A stretch of 64,000 bases of DNA from Clostridium puniceum (GCF_002006345.1 NZ_LZZM01000022.1:1-64000); one strand, 5' to 3'; shown: positions 1-8,829, numbered from the stretch's first letter. Translations and numbers: made by a program. Notes: generated by a model from the sequence alone, not told the origin.

Positions 1-57
1 CTACCTGAAACTCATAAAAAGCTATATTTAGAAAGACATTTACAAATAGTAATTTAG
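1..57 (+). CDS. C-terminal end of an unidentified protein (partial)
   Basis: Reading frame 1 is open from the first base to a TAG at 55-57 and encodes 18 residues beginning LPETHKKLYLERH. A hairpin that could end its transcript follows at 83-106. The fragment is too short to assign a family; that it is coding at all is inferred from the open frame and the terminator-like structure behind it. Confidence 0.35.
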   Translation, partial: LPETHKKLYLERHLQIVI

Positions 58-82
58 TGTATAATTTTCACCTTAATCTTGT

Positions 83-106
83 CCATTATTCGTAAAATAA
101 TAATGG
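83..106 (+). terminator. Hairpin, possible terminator of the partial gene at the left edge
   Basis: CCATTATT at 83-90 pairs with AATAATGG at 99-106 across an 8-nt loop, followed by a short T-rich stretch (TTTATT). The stem is AT-rich, so strength is uncertain. Confidence 0.35.
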
Positions 107-171
107 TTTATTAAGCATACCTTTTTTTAAAAAAATAATTTTAAAATTTTTTATTTTTTTGTATAACTGGT

Positions 172-384
172 CTAGAGAATAAAAAAAGCCTTCTGAAGTA
201 ATACTTCTAAATTGTCAATATTATCTTCTTTAACTTGAGAAATATCATAAATGGCACATGGATTATCAATTTTAAATACTACTACATTTTTCTCTATATT
301 TGGCTTAAAATTCAAATTTCTATAAACACATCTCCATACATAATTGTATTCTTCATCATTCAATAATTCATAAATAAAATCCAT
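172..384 (-). CDS. Small hypothetical protein, 70 aa
   Basis: A 70-residue acidic protein beginning MDFIYELLNDEEYNYVW. I do not recognise a family. There is no signal peptide or membrane segment, and two cysteines (C19, C43) do not form a known motif. The ATG is preceded by GAGG with a 7-base spacer, which supports translation. It stands alone: the cyclase gene to its right ends 84 bases upstream on the same strand. Confidence 0.55.
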   Translation of the reverse strand: MDFIYELLNDEEYNYVWRCVYRNLNFKPNIEKNVVVFKIDNPCAIYDISQVKEDNIDNLEVLLQKAFFIL

Positions 385-468
385 TTCATTTCCTCGCTAA
401 ATTACTATTTGTCTGCTGATTTATAAATAATCTTTACTTCACAGAGGATTGTGAAGTAATATATAAAT

Positions 469-1035
469 TTATTCAATCTCTGCTATTACTCTACAAGGCA
501 AACCAGTCATTCCTTCAAAATTAATTGGATAAGTATTCGCTGTGAATTTCATTATAGTTTCTTCATTTAAAACAATACCCAAGTTACAAAGATTCTCAAT
601 AATAAATACACCTCTATCAGCACAATATTGGTCTTTTGGTGTATGCTCACGGCCACGTCTTACTCCTGCACAGTCAATACCAATAATTGAAACTCTGCAT
701 TCAAGCAACTGGTCAATCAACTTATCTGATAATTGTGGATGTGTTGTAAAATAAGCCTTTGTCCCATACTCTTCCTTTTCAATGAAACCTGTATAAATAG
801 CAATAAACATATCCTCCTTAACCACACCAATATCAATATCTGATACATCAATATCTCTGTCAATTATCTTACTTACATCAAATACAATGCCTTTTCTTTT
901 GGTAAACTCTAATGGAAATTCCTTATTCATTACATCAAAGTGAGTACCCAAATGACCAAAAGAAACCATTTTTTCATTATCCAAAGCATCTTTATTAGAT
1001 GTCTTAGTAACCTTTACGCTTAAATCAATTAACAT
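469..1035 (-). CDS. Cyclase family protein (kynurenine formamidase-like metal hydrolase)
   Basis: A 188-residue protein of the Cyclase family (PF04199), which includes metal-dependent arylformamidases and other amide or lactone hydrolases. The metal-site signature GHLGTHFDV lies at about residues 27-35, and a second conserved block, GIDCAGVRRGREHTPKDQ, near residues 119-136. The usual HxGTHxDxPxH motif is slightly degenerate after the Asp, so the exact reaction is unknown. AAGGAGTG precedes the ATG. It lies 11 bases behind a MarR-type regulator gene and is probably co-transcribed with it; the regulator may sense its substrate. The family call is firm, the substrate is not. Confidence 0.8.
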   Translation of the reverse strand: MLIDLSVKVTKTSNKDALDNEKMVSFGHLGTHFDVMNKEFPLEFTKRKGIVFDVSKIIDRDIDVSDIDIGVVKEDMFIAIYTGFIEKEEYGTKAYFTTHPQLSDKLIDQLLECRVSIIGIDCAGVRRGREHTPKDQYCADRGVFIIENLCNLGIVLNEETIMKFTANTYPINFEGMTGLPCRVIAEIE

Positions 1036-1046
1036 ATTATCACTCC

Positions 1047-1502
1047 TTATTTTAATTCACTTATTTGTGCTTCTAAGTATTTATTAAATTCAGTTAAAAA
1101 TTTACTTACTGTCTTCAAATCTTTAGCATTAATTTGTTCAAAGAACTTTTCGTCTCTTTTTTCCCAAGAAGAATGCCGCTTGAAATGTTCATCAAATAAA
1201 GCTTTACCTTTTTCTGTTAACTTATAATAGATTTCTTTTTTATTCTCATCACATTGATATCTTGTAATGTCCTCATTAGCTAATAATTTTTTTAATATTT
1301 TACTAATAGCACTTGTCGTCATAGCCAACTTTGATGCTAGTTTTGTAACATTAGGATTTTCTAGTTTACCTATAAGGTCAATACAATGAATTTCTGAGTA
1401 GCCATAGCCATGAAGAAATTCTCTAGAAGTCAGTTTTGTTAATATATCTTGCTTCTCATAAAGCTCTGCAAATTGGGAAAGTAACAATTTTGAATTTGAC
1501 AT
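1047..1502 (-). CDS. MarR-family transcriptional regulator
   Basis: A winged-helix regulator of 151 residues when started at the ATG at 1502, where GGAGGG stands 5 bases upstream. A longer frame to 1532 has no ribosome site and is rejected. The helix-turn-helix lies around residues 48-68 (NVTKLASKLAMTTSAISKIL), followed by a wing rich in Asp and Lys and a C-terminal dimerisation helix. It precedes the cyclase gene by 11 bases, so it probably controls that gene and itself. No operator is obvious. Confidence 0.85.
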   Translation of the reverse strand: MSNSKLLLSQFAELYEKQDILTKLTSREFLHGYGYSEIHCIDLIGKLENPNVTKLASKLAMTTSAISKILKKLLANEDITRYQCDENKKEIYYKLTEKGKALFDEHFKRHSSWEKRDEKFFEQINAKDLKTVSKFLTEFNKYLEAQISELK

Positions 1503-1586
1503 ATGCCCTCCTGTTTTTTCATCCTTGGACATAATAATAACATTTTTTTTGCGTCCTAGTCAATAAAAAAAGCATTAAAATCTATT

Positions 1587-1758
1587 TCAATATTCTTTAT
1601 ATAGATTCATTCGTATTAATTTACATTGACAACATTTCTTTAAATAGCTCTCTGTATACTTTAACTTCCCATTATTAGCCAATGGGTATATGAACAATGT
1701 TAATTTTAGCGTTCCTAAAGATACCATACCTAATAAGCATAATAACTGTGTTATACAT
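1587..1758 (-). pseudogene. Possible small hydrophobic ORF broken by a frameshift
   Basis: A strong ribosome site (GGAGGG) precedes an ATG at 1758, but that frame stops after 27 codons at 1675. A neighbouring frame, open through 1727-1587 (46 codons from an ATG at 1727), reads more like a real protein: a hydrophobic start (VSLGTLKLTLFIYPL) followed by a Cys/Lys-rich tail (YLKKCCQCK). One base change would join the good ribosome site to this second frame. This may be a frameshifted gene for a small membrane protein or chance; no family is recognised. Confidence 0.3.
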
Positions 1759-1832
1759 TACACCCTCCTATACAATTATTCTACAAATTGTAATATTTCC
1801 ATTTAAATTTAGTATACTTTTTAACTAAACAT

Positions 1833-1865
1833 AAAAAAATCTACAATCAAATTAGTTTGTAGATT
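1833..1865 (-). terminator. Rho-independent terminator, minus strand
   Basis: AATCTACAA at 1838-1846 pairs perfectly with TTGTAGATT at 1857-1865. Read on the minus strand the stem is followed by a run of Ts (the As at 1833-1839). It lies about 330 bases beyond the end of rlmD and could end that transcript or one from a lost gene between. Confidence 0.6.
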
Positions 1866-1869
1866 TCAA

Positions 1870-2198
1870 TCATTTTAAATTAACAAGTTACTATTTTATT
1901 GAGTGCTTTACATCTTTCATAAGTCGAATTAAGAAAACAAACGTGACTTAATAATATTATGCCAAAGTAATTATAAATCAATAAATAACAAGTGTATTTT
2001 TAATTTTTTCACTTCTTATCAGAGCCGTTGATATTCTTCACAGTATCTCTTTTTTATAAATCTACTCGGTTGTGTTCCCACACTCCATATCAATAACCAC
2101 AGAAACGTTAATATATTTTTTTAGCTGTTTATTGCGGATATTATCCCCCTCATTTGTAAAAACAAAATGGTTGAAGAAGTGCCTAAAATTAAGGATTT
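1870..2198. other. Gene-free spacer downstream of rlmD with remnant-like coding traces
   Basis: No intact gene is visible. On the minus strand one frame stays open from about 2195 to a TAG near 2067 and reads FTNEGDNIRNKQLKKY and then VVIDMECGNTTE, without a start codon; another frame carries a basic C-terminal-like segment. Base composition at about 2030-2110 is visibly richer in G and C than the surrounding spacers. This looks like decayed sequence rather than a live gene. Confidence 0.35.
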
Positions 2199-3560
2199 CT
2201 ATATAGTTTTCCGTTGTAGCAACACGCAAGTCTCCACATGAGGCGTCATCGGGAACATATCCTTAACCTTAGTTTGAACCACCTCATATCCTCTATCCAC
2301 AAGTACCTTAAGATCAGTAACTAATGTTTTAGGATTACAAGAAACATATATTATTTCAAGTGCATTGAATTTAATCACGTAATCTAAAGCTTTAGGATGC
2401 ACTCCGCTTCTTGGTGGATCTAGAATTATTATGTCTGGTTTATCTTTGACGTTTTTTATTATTTCGGCTACGTCACCAGCTAGGAACTCACAGTTATTTA
2501 ATCCATTTAATTTAGCATTTTCTTTTGCTGCTTCAACTGCTTCTTCTATAAGTTCTATTCCCACAACTTTTTTTGCATTTCCAGCTACTATTTGACCTAT
2601 TGTTCCTGTACCACAATATAAATCAAATACGACCTTGTCATTACTATCACCCATAAATTCTTTAACTATTGTATAAAGACTTTCAGCACCTTTTGTATTA
2701 GTTTGGAAGAATGAAAATGGTGATATATTAAATTGTAGTCCAAGCAGTGTTTCTCTAATATAATCTTTCCCAAATAATATATTAACCTTTTCAGGTATTA
2801 CTGCATCAGATAATGAATCATTTTCTGTATGTATTATTGATACTAAATTCCCTTTATAATTTTGGCTTCTTAATAACTTAACATATTCGCTTAAGTCAAA
2901 ATCTACTTGAGTCGTAGTAACTAAATTTACTAATATTTCTCCTGTATTTTGAGCTTTTCTGATAACTAAATGTCTTAAGTATCCTTCTGCCTTCATTATT
3001 CTATAGTACGGTAAATCTTGCTTGTCAAAGTAATCTGCAGTTAATCTAATAATTGTTCTATAATCTTCATCAACAAGGTTGCAGTTGTCTACTGTTAATA
3101 TTCCAAAAGATTTTCCTCTCATATGCATTCCAATAGAAAGTGGTGCACCTTTAGCCTCATCACCAAAAGTAAACTCCATCTTATTTCTGTATTCCCATTG
3201 TTCTGCGCTTCCTTGAATTCCCAAATATTCTCCTGTTGTAACACCAACTTCTTCAAATAAAGCTTTAACTTCTTCACTTAAAAATTCTAGTTGTTTTTCG
3301 TAAGGTATACTTTGTGATGAACAGCCTCCACAAACACCAAAATGAGAACATTTTGCTTCAATTTCGTAATCTGCTTTTTCATCTACACTTAGCAATTTAA
3401 GATCTGCATGATCTTCCCTTTTCTTTTTCACTCTTCCTGTTATCGTTTGACCTGGAAAAGCATTTTTAACATATATTGTTTTTCCTTCTGAATATCCTAT
3501 TCCTGTTGACGGAAATTGTGATTTTTCTATTTTAACGCTTAGATCGCTTCCTCTTCTCAT
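2199..3560 (-). CDS. rlmD: 23S rRNA (uracil-C5-)-methyltransferase, RlmD/RumA family
   Basis: This 453-residue enzyme transfers a methyl group from S-adenosylmethionine to C5 of a uracil in 23S rRNA. An N-terminal TRAM RNA-binding domain spans about residues 8-60. Cys71, Cys77 and Cys80 ([10 protein letters not shown]) match the Fe-S cluster site of the family. The SAM motif [10 protein letters not shown] is followed by DPPRSGVHP and by the catalytic cysteine in VSCNP near residue 405. Length and motif order are normal. AGGAG stands 7 bases before the ATG. Some firmicutes carry two paralogues (RlmD- and RlmCD-type), so the exact target uracil is inferred. The 3' end of this gene family is a known integration site for conjugative elements in streptococci. 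Confidence 0.9.
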   Translation of the reverse strand: MRRGSDLSVKIEKSQFPSTGIGYSEGKTIYVKNAFPGQTITGRVKKKREDHADLKLLSVDEKADYEIEAKCSHFGVCGGCSSQSIPYEKQLEFLSEEVKALFEEVGVTTGEYLGIQGSAEQWEYRNKMEFTFGDEAKGAPLSIGMHMRGKSFGILTVDNCNLVDEDYRTIIRLTADYFDKQDLPYYRIMKAEGYLRHLVIRKAQNTGEILVNLVTTTQVDFDLSEYVKLLRSQNYKGNLVSIIHTENDSLSDAVIPEKVNILFGKDYIRETLLGLQFNISPFSFFQTNTKGAESLYTIVKEFMGDSNDKVVFDLYCGTGTIGQIVAGNAKKVVGIELIEEAVEAAKENAKLNGLNNCEFLAGDVAEIIKNVKDKPDIIILDPPRSGVHPKALDYVIKFNALEIIYVSCNPKTLVTDLKVLVDRGYEVVQTKVKDMFPMTPHVETCVLLQRKTI

Positions 3561-3608
3561 TGTTTACTCCTATATTATATTATCTATTAATTTTTTCTCT
3601 AGTACTAT

Positions 3609-3642
3609 TATAGCCTGTAATCAATATTATTTACAGGCTATA
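3609..3642. repeat. Perfect 12-bp inverted repeat in the rlmD leader
   Basis: TATAGCCTGTAA at 3609-3620 and TTACAGGCTATA at 3631-3642 form a perfect stem with a 10-base loop about 50 bases upstream of rlmD. Neither strand has a U-run directly after it, so it is a weak terminator candidate; it could be an operator or a leader hairpin. Confidence 0.4.
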
Positions 3643-3756
3643 CGTTTATAATATTTTATATAAATTCTAATTAATTTGCTCTATTAAGACCATATACAAT
3701 AAATTAAGTATATGTAGTTTATTTGCTGAAACATATATATTTTTTACTACACAATA

Positions 3757-3803
3757 AGAAAGAGAACGATATAAAAATATTTTTATATTCTATCCTCTTC
3801 CAA
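3757..3803 (-). terminator. Long AT-rich hairpin behind the 141-aa membrane protein gene
   Basis: On the minus strand an inverted repeat built around a palindrome of ATATAAAAAT and ATTTTTATAT, extended outward by GAGG and CTCT arms, ends about 17 bases after the stop codon at 3820 and is followed by TTATTG. It probably terminates the two-gene unit 4958-3820. Confidence 0.45.
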
Positions 3804-3819
3804 ATGAGTTCATTAAAAA

Positions 3820-4245
3820 TTAGTTTATACTTAATATCTTGCTTGCAATAGTAGCTTTCGCCTTACTCTTTTCCATTATTGGAGCATAAAGGCAATTTAA
3901 AATGAAATATATGATTCCCGCTGCTAATATTATTGCTCCTGTTCCTTTTACAAACATATATCCAAATAATTTTAATATTTGATCACATAAGATTACTAGT
4001 ACTGCAGAAGATGCAATTAATAATGCTTGATCAATAATATTGGCTAAAATACCCTTACTGCATGATTTTTCATTTTTTTTCGTATTTTCATTAACTAAGT
4101 TATGAATTTCAGTATTTACATTTTCCTCCATAACTTTTTCATTTTTTGCTTTTGTTTCAGTAGTTTCTACATTTGAAGCTCTCACTTCATTTTCTTCTAC
4201 TTCATTCATAATTTCATTTTCTTTCATATTGTCATTTTCCAACAA
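3820..4245 (-). CDS. Hypothetical membrane protein with a charged N-terminal half
   Basis: A 141-residue protein. Residues 1-63 are highly charged, rich in Glu, Asn and Lys and likely disordered or coiled-coil. Residues about 70-90 and 95-115 are two hydrophobic membrane segments, followed by a short basic tail. I recognise no family. The start is TTG at 4245, chosen because GGGGG stands 5 bases upstream; an internal ATG at codon 7 is the alternative. It follows the lipoprotein gene by 17 bases, so the two are probably one transcription unit acting at the cell surface. Confidence 0.5.
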   Translation of the reverse strand: MLENDNMKENEIMNEVEENEVRASNVETTETKAKNEKVMEENVNTEIHNLVNENTKKNEKSCSKGILANIIDQALLIASSAVLVILCDQILKLFGYMFVKGTGAIILAAGIIYFILNCLYAPIMEKSKAKATIASKILSIN

Positions 4246-4262
4246 AGTTTCCCCCTTATAAT

Positions 4263-4958
4263 CTACTTCATGCTCATTTCTGCATCAGCAAATTTGTACT
4301 TTTTCGTAGATAATTTATATATAATACACGTTTTAGTAGCTCTAATTTCTTCTTTCAAGCCATCTATTGTGTTATTTATCTCAACTGTCTCTCCATTTTT
4401 TAATTTTTCAATTAATTGTTTATTTATGTCTGAATAATCTCTATTCTCTTTTCCCGTAAATGCTTCTATGTACTTCTTAAAAGATGTTTTTCCTAAATCA
4501 AAATTATTATCTTTTATAGCCTTTTCACCATCAAAATTTAAACTTAATTTTAGGCTTATATCACCAGATTCTAAATTTTCTCCATATGTCTTCATTCCAA
4601 AATACATACTTTCAATTTTATTTGCTTCTGGTTTTTCATTATCATAGTATATTGAATTATCATTTACAGATACTTTATTTTCTTCTTTTATTTTTTCATC
4701 TTTGCTGTATTTTATACCTAATTCTTTTGTTACAGTTTCCATCTTAGCCAATTCTTCTTTAAAAAGCTTTTGTGTTTCTTCTAAGGTATATTTTTCAGCC
4801 CACTTACCTTCTAAATTTTCATCCTCGTCACTTGCTTTATCTTCTGTTGCTATTGTCTTTTCAGCTTTCTTTTCTGTAGTGCCATCTGAATTTTGGCATC
4901 CTATTAATGAAGTAACTACTATTAAACTCATTATTACACTTATAATTTTCTTAGACAA
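4263..4958 (-). CDS. Hypothetical lipoprotein
   Basis: A 231-residue exported protein. A basic N-terminus and hydrophobic stretch end in a lipobox, SLIGC, with the lipid-modified cysteine at residue 21. The mature part is hydrophilic and Lys/Glu-rich, with no domain I recognise. It starts with TTG at 4956-4958, fixed by GGAGG about 7 bases upstream. The gene is co-directional with the small membrane protein gene that follows, which may be its partner. Confidence 0.6.
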   Translation of the reverse strand: MSKKIISVIMSLIVVTSLIGCQNSDGTTEKKAEKTIATEDKASDEDENLEGKWAEKYTLEETQKLFKEELAKMETVTKELGIKYSKDEKIKEENKVSVNDNSIYYDNEKPEANKIESMYFGMKTYGENLESGDISLKLSLNFDGEKAIKDNNFDLGKTSFKKYIEAFTGKENRDYSDINKQLIEKLKNGETVEINNTIDGLKEEIRATKTCIIYKLSTKKYKFADAEMSMK

Positions 4959-5347
4959 GAATTTCTCCTCCTTATTTTACCTAAACATTTGTTTATCATG
5001 TATTTTTAAGTATAATAATTAAAATATTAATTGCTTAATAATAACTAATAGATGTTTAATTTCAGTTCAATCTTATATAAAACAATTAAATTCCTTGAGC
5101 AATTACTCAAGGCAAATCAATAATACAATTTTATCATCTTTGTATTACAATTTTGTGTCAATATTATACTTTTTTTGGTTTTTTATAAATTTATTATTTA
5201 TTTTACAAATTAAATTAGAACCTTTTCATAACTAATTTTAATTTAATATGCATGTCTATTATATATTCTTTTGTGCTTACGTGCAAACTGTTATGGTTTT
5301 TCGTTATCTTTTTTTAATAAAATTTTAATTTATCTAAATTAAAATTT
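4959..5347. other. Gene-free spacer with a hairpin
   Basis: No gene is seen. CCTTGAG at 5093-5099 pairs with CTCAAGG at 5106-5112 over a 6-base loop, without a clear T-run. A long AT inverted repeat at 5321-5349 abuts the end of the ComEA-like gene and may act as its terminator. The leader and promoter of the lipoprotein gene must lie in the left part. Confidence 0.4.
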
Positions 5348-6082
5348 TTAAATTTCAATTTGGTCTTTAATTCTTTCAAACATCTTTTCTCCAATTCCAG
5401 TTACATTTTTTATATCTTCTATTGATTTAAAACCTCCATTTTGCTCTCTATATTCAATTATACTCTTAGCCTTCGAATCTCCTATTCCATTTAATGTTTT
5501 TAAATCTTCTAAAACTGCACTATTTATATTTACCTTCTTATTAGATACTCCTTGCCCTTGATTTTGACTAGTAGCTATCTGAGAATTTGTATTTTTACCT
5601 TCTTTATTTACATCATTTTTATTTGCAATATAAACTAATTCGTGATTTTGCAGCTTTTTTGCTCTATTTATATTACTTAATTCTGCATTTTCAGTAAGAC
5701 CTCCCGCTACTTCTATAAGCTCCTTTACTATGGCATTTTCATTTAATGTATACACATCTGGTTTTTTTACTTCTCCTTTAATTTCTACAATTATGGTTTT
5801 ATCTTGTGCTGAAACAGTTGCTGCTTTATTCAGTATGTCACTATTGTCCTTTTTAGTACTACTAATTTTGCTATTACTATTACTATTTTTATTATTACTA
5901 CTTTTATTTTCATTTATTGCTTCATTATTTTCCGAATCATCTACAAAAATACTTTCTGTATCATTTTTCTTTAATTCTTTAAATCCAGACTTTACATACA
6001 AAAATCCAAATGAAATTAATACAATAGATAATATAATTAATATCCCCACTTTTTTCTTATCTTTTAGGAATTCTTGTATCAT
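5348..6082 (-). CDS. ComEA-family protein (SLBB plus helix-hairpin-helix DNA-binding domain)
   Basis: A 244-residue membrane-anchored protein. One hydrophobic segment at about residues 13-32 is followed by an Asn/Ser/Lys-rich linker, then an SLBB domain at about 95-155 (VEIKGEVKKPDVYTL) and a C-terminal pair of helix-hairpin-helix motifs from about 182 (VNINSAVLEDLKTLNGIGDS, then VTGIGEKMFERI). This is the layout of ComEA, the extracellular double-stranded DNA receptor for competence. The comEB and comEC genes usually found with it are not adjacent here, so uptake would need genes elsewhere. The family call is strong, the competence role is inferred. Confidence 0.85.
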   Translation of the reverse strand: MIQEFLKDKKKVGILIILSIVLISFGFLYVKSGFKELKKNDTESIFVDDSENNEAINENKSSNNKNSNSNSKISSTKKDNSDILNKAATVSAQDKTIIVEIKGEVKKPDVYTLNENAIVKELIEVAGGLTENAELSNINRAKKLQNHELVYIANKNDVNKEGKNTNSQIATSQNQGQGVSNKKVNINSAVLEDLKTLNGIGDSKAKSIIEYREQNGGFKSIEDIKNVTGIGEKMFERIKDQIEI

Positions 6083-6310
6083 ACTTTTCTCTCCTTACTT
6101 GCTTTTTTATAAATCTTATCTTATGTATATCATTTCCACATTATTTGTAGTTTAGACCATTAATTGGAAGCATTCTAAACTTTATATAGCATAATTCTAA
6201 TTTTTTTGGTAAAATATATTGGAAGTATGACTAAAAATAAATAAAGATTTTAGGCTTTTTTATTTTTAGTTTAAATTTTATATTTCAAAATATATAACAT
6301 GGAGAATTTT

Positions 6311-7558
6311 ATGAAAAGAATTTTAAAAATATTTAACATAGTATTTTTGTTTTTATTTTGCTTTACATATACTAGTGCACAGGCCGAGCCTGCTCAGCCA
6401 CAAATTAATGCTGATGCCAGCATCTTAATTGATGCCTCCACAGGGCAAATATTGTATGGAAAAAATGAAGAAAAAGTTTTGGAACCCGCTTCAACTACGA
6501 AGGTTATGACTGCACTTATAACTTTAGAAAAATGTAAATTAGATGATTTAGTCACTGTTAAAGAAGATTTTACTAAAATAGATGGAACTGCTATTGGACT
6601 TTTAAAAGGTGATGTAGTAACTGTAAAAGATTTGCTACTAGGACTTATTCTAGAGTCTGGGAACGATTGTGCAAATGCTTTAGCTGATCACATTTCAGAA
6701 AATACAACTGAATTTGCTAAACTTATGAATACTAAAGCAAAAGAACTTGGTGCTCTGCATACAAACTTTAAAAATCCAAGCGGACTCCCTGATCCTGAAC
6801 ATACAACAACTGCACATGATTTGGTATTATTTTTAAAAGAAGCTATAAACAATGAGGATTATATGGAAATTTCTAAAACTCCTTTCTATACAATAACCTT
6901 AAAAAACAATCCTTCAAAGAGCATTGTAATAAATAATAAAAACTATATGATTAATAAAAACTCTAAATATTACTATCCTTTTGCCATCTGTGGCAAAAAT
7001 GGATATACAACAAAATCAAATCATACTTATGTAGCTTCTGCCGAGAAAGATGGACATGTACTTATAGCTGCTTTTTTAAATGCATTAGACAAGGATCAAA
7101 ATTTTTATGATATGCAGACTGTTTTTAACTATGGCTTTGATAATTATTCACTGGTACATCTTTATAAAAAAGATACACAAGTTTCAGAATATAAAATAAA
7201 CGATGAACTTACAGTACCACTTGAAGTAAAAAAAGATATAGATTATGTTGTTCCTAAAGGAAGTGAGCATTCAATTTCTTCAGAACTTAAAGTGGAAAAC
7301 AAAGATTTGAGTAAAAAATCCTTTAATAGAGATGAAAATATCTTAAAAGGAACAATCTATGTTAATGGTAAAGAATATTTAACGATTGATTTGGTTGCTG
7401 GAACTTCTAGACATTATGAATCTCCAATTTCAGCTGTTAAAGCCTTATCTAAAACACCTAACTTTCCAATTTATGCTGGAGCCGCTGGTGTTGCACTTTT
7501 AGCTGGAGGATTTGGTTTAAAAAAATTCATTAAAAACAAATTCAAAAAGAATATATGA
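6311..7558 (+). CDS. Serine-type D-alanyl-D-alanine carboxypeptidase (PBP5/DacF type, peptidase S11)
   Basis: This enzyme trims the terminal D-Ala from peptidoglycan stem peptides outside the membrane. With the ATG at 6311 it has 415 residues; GGAG lies 6 bases upstream and overlaps an ATG at 6299, which is therefore rejected. A signal peptide (about 1-25) is followed by the active-site STTK (S61, K64), the SGN triad (116-118), and at 229-231 KNG where the family normally has KTG. A PBP5 C-terminal domain follows, then a hydrophobic anchor (about 383-400) and a Lys-rich end. The KNG change is unusual and may alter activity. It is monocistronic, with a strong terminator behind it. Confidence 0.88.
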   Translation: MKRILKIFNIVFLFLFCFTYTSAQAEPAQPQINADASILIDASTGQILYGKNEEKVLEPASTTKVMTALITLEKCKLDDLVTVKEDFTKIDGTAIGLLKGDVVTVKDLLLGLILESGNDCANALADHISENTTEFAKLMNTKAKELGALHTNFKNPSGLPDPEHTTTAHDLVLFLKEAINNEDYMEISKTPFYTITLKNNPSKSIVINNKNYMINKNSKYYYPFAICGKNGYTTKSNHTYVASAEKDGHVLIAAFLNALDKDQNFYDMQTVFNYGFDNYSLVHLYKKDTQVSEYKINDELTVPLEVKKDIDYVVPKGSEHSISSELKVENKDLSKKSFNRDENILKGTIYVNGKEYLTIDLVAGTSRHYESPISAVKALSKTPNFPIYAGAAGVALLAGGFGLKKFIKNKFKKNI

Positions 7559-7572
7559 TAAGACTATTATAT

Positions 7573-7626
7573 AAAGAGCACTTATTATAATGTATTTTTC
7601 AAAATGCATTATAATAAGTGCTCTTT
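7573..7626. terminator. Strong bidirectional terminator
   Basis: A perfect 20-bp inverted repeat (AAAGAGCACTTATTATAATG at 7573-7592 with its complement at 7607-7626) carries A/T runs on both sides. It separates the carboxypeptidase gene from the convergent asd remnant and can serve both. Confidence 0.85.
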
Positions 7627-7692
7627 AAAATTTAAATATTGTATATTTTAAATTTATCACACAGTTCTTACTTAATATATAAAGTTATTATA

Positions 7693-8469
7693 CTATTTTG
7701 CTGTTAAATATTCAGCAGATAAAACACCTCCACCTGCTGCCCCTCTTAAGGTATTATGAGAAAGGCATACAAATTTATAATCAAATACTTTATCTTCTCT
7801 TAACCTTCCCATAGATATTCCCATTCCATTTTCATAATCTCTATCTAAATTAGTCTGTGGTCTATTATCTTCTTTGAAATATTGTAAAAATTTCTTTGGT
7901 GCACTTGGCAAGTTCAAAACTATTTCTGGTGCTTTAAAATTCTCCCATAAATTTATTATTTCTTCTTTTGAAGACTTATTCTTAAAGTTCACATAAACTG
8001 CTGCTAAATGTCCATTTGTTACAGGTACTCTTATACATTGAGTTGTAATAATAGGATTTTTAGCATTTACAATTTTACCACGCTCTATTTTTCCCCATAT
8101 TTTCAATGGTTCATTTTCACTTTTTTCTTCTTCTCCTTCTATAAATGGGATAACATTATCAAGAATCTCTGGACATTCAGAAAAAGTCTTACCAGATCCT
8201 GAAATAGCTTGATAAGTACACGCTAATATAGTTTGTGGTTCATATTCCATAAGAGCATTTATAGGTGGTACATAACTTTGAATTGAGCAGTTAGGCTTTA
8301 CTACTATAAATCCTCTTTTAGTTCCTAATCGTTTCTTTTGACTTTCAATAATTTGTGCATGAACTCCATTTATTTCAGGAATTAAAACTGGCACATCTTC
8401 TACATTTCTATTTGCTGAATTATTAGAAATAACAGGTGTTTCATGCTTTGCATAATCTTCTTCCAGCAA
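7693..8469 (-). pseudogene. asd: Aspartate-semialdehyde dehydrogenase, N-terminally truncated
   Basis: The frame encodes the C-terminal roughly 258 residues of an aspartate-semialdehyde dehydrogenase, the enzyme that makes aspartate semialdehyde for lysine, threonine and methionine synthesis. The catalytic cysteine (VVKPNCSIQS) and the later substrate block (CIRVPVTNGHLAAVYV) are present. About 100 N-terminal residues with the NADP-binding glycine motif are missing: homology begins at EEDYAKHETPVISNNSAN, right where a truncated lysR gene on the other strand begins. There is no ribosome site, and the only start would be a TTG at 8469. An enzyme without its cofactor fold cannot work, so an intact copy is expected elsewhere. 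Confidence 0.85.
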
Positions 8470-8676
8470 TTTACTATGAGTGGTCTTGGAATAACGCTAC
8501 TTCCAAAAGTTGCTGTAGAAGATGAAATAAGCAGCGGAAAACTTATTCCTTTAAATTGGGCTGGTCCTGATTTTCAAATAATATCTCAAGTGCTTTATCA
8601 TAAGGATAAATGGATTTCTCCTGCACTTAGAGAATTCCTTAAATTATCAAGAAAATTTATGGAATATTTAAAATGA
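8467..8676 (+). pseudogene. LysR-type transcriptional regulator, C-terminal fragment
   Basis: From about 8467 the plus strand encodes the last 69 or so residues of a LysR-type regulator. MSGLGITLLPKVAVEDEI is the typical sequence of the effector-binding domain, and the frame runs to a normal C-terminus (LREFLKLSRKFMEYLK). The DNA-binding half and most of the sensor domain are absent. The fragment begins exactly where the asd remnant on the opposite strand begins, which indicates one deletion that removed the 5' ends of two divergent genes. It has no start signals and cannot be functional. Confidence 0.8.
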
Positions 8677-8712
8677 ACAATGAATCTCCTTGAAAATAGC
8701 ACATAATCATAA

Positions 8713-8749
8713 ATAAGGCTAAGGAAATCAAAAAAACTCCCTAGCCTAT
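8713..8749 (+). terminator. Hairpin after the lysR remnant
   Basis: AGGCTA at 8716-8721 pairs with TAGCCT at 8742-8747, with further G-C pairs inside and an A-rich loop. It is followed by AT-rich sequence without a perfect T-run. It is probably the original terminator of the regulator gene. Confidence 0.5.
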
Positions 8750-8829
8750 AAATTATTCTTATTAACTGATTTTAATTTAGCAACTTCAACCCAATTACTT
8801 GAACTTTTATATCTTAAATCTTAATTCAG

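Noticed and set aside
5730..6155. 141-codon plus-strand frame opposite the ComEA-like gene
   Set aside because: It is an antisense shadow of a clear SLBB/HhH protein; its Leu/Ser-rich composition reflects the Asn/Lys-rich linker.
8008..8202. Plus-strand frame opposite the asd remnant
   Set aside because: It is low-complexity Phe/Tyr-rich antisense of conserved asd sequence, without start signals.
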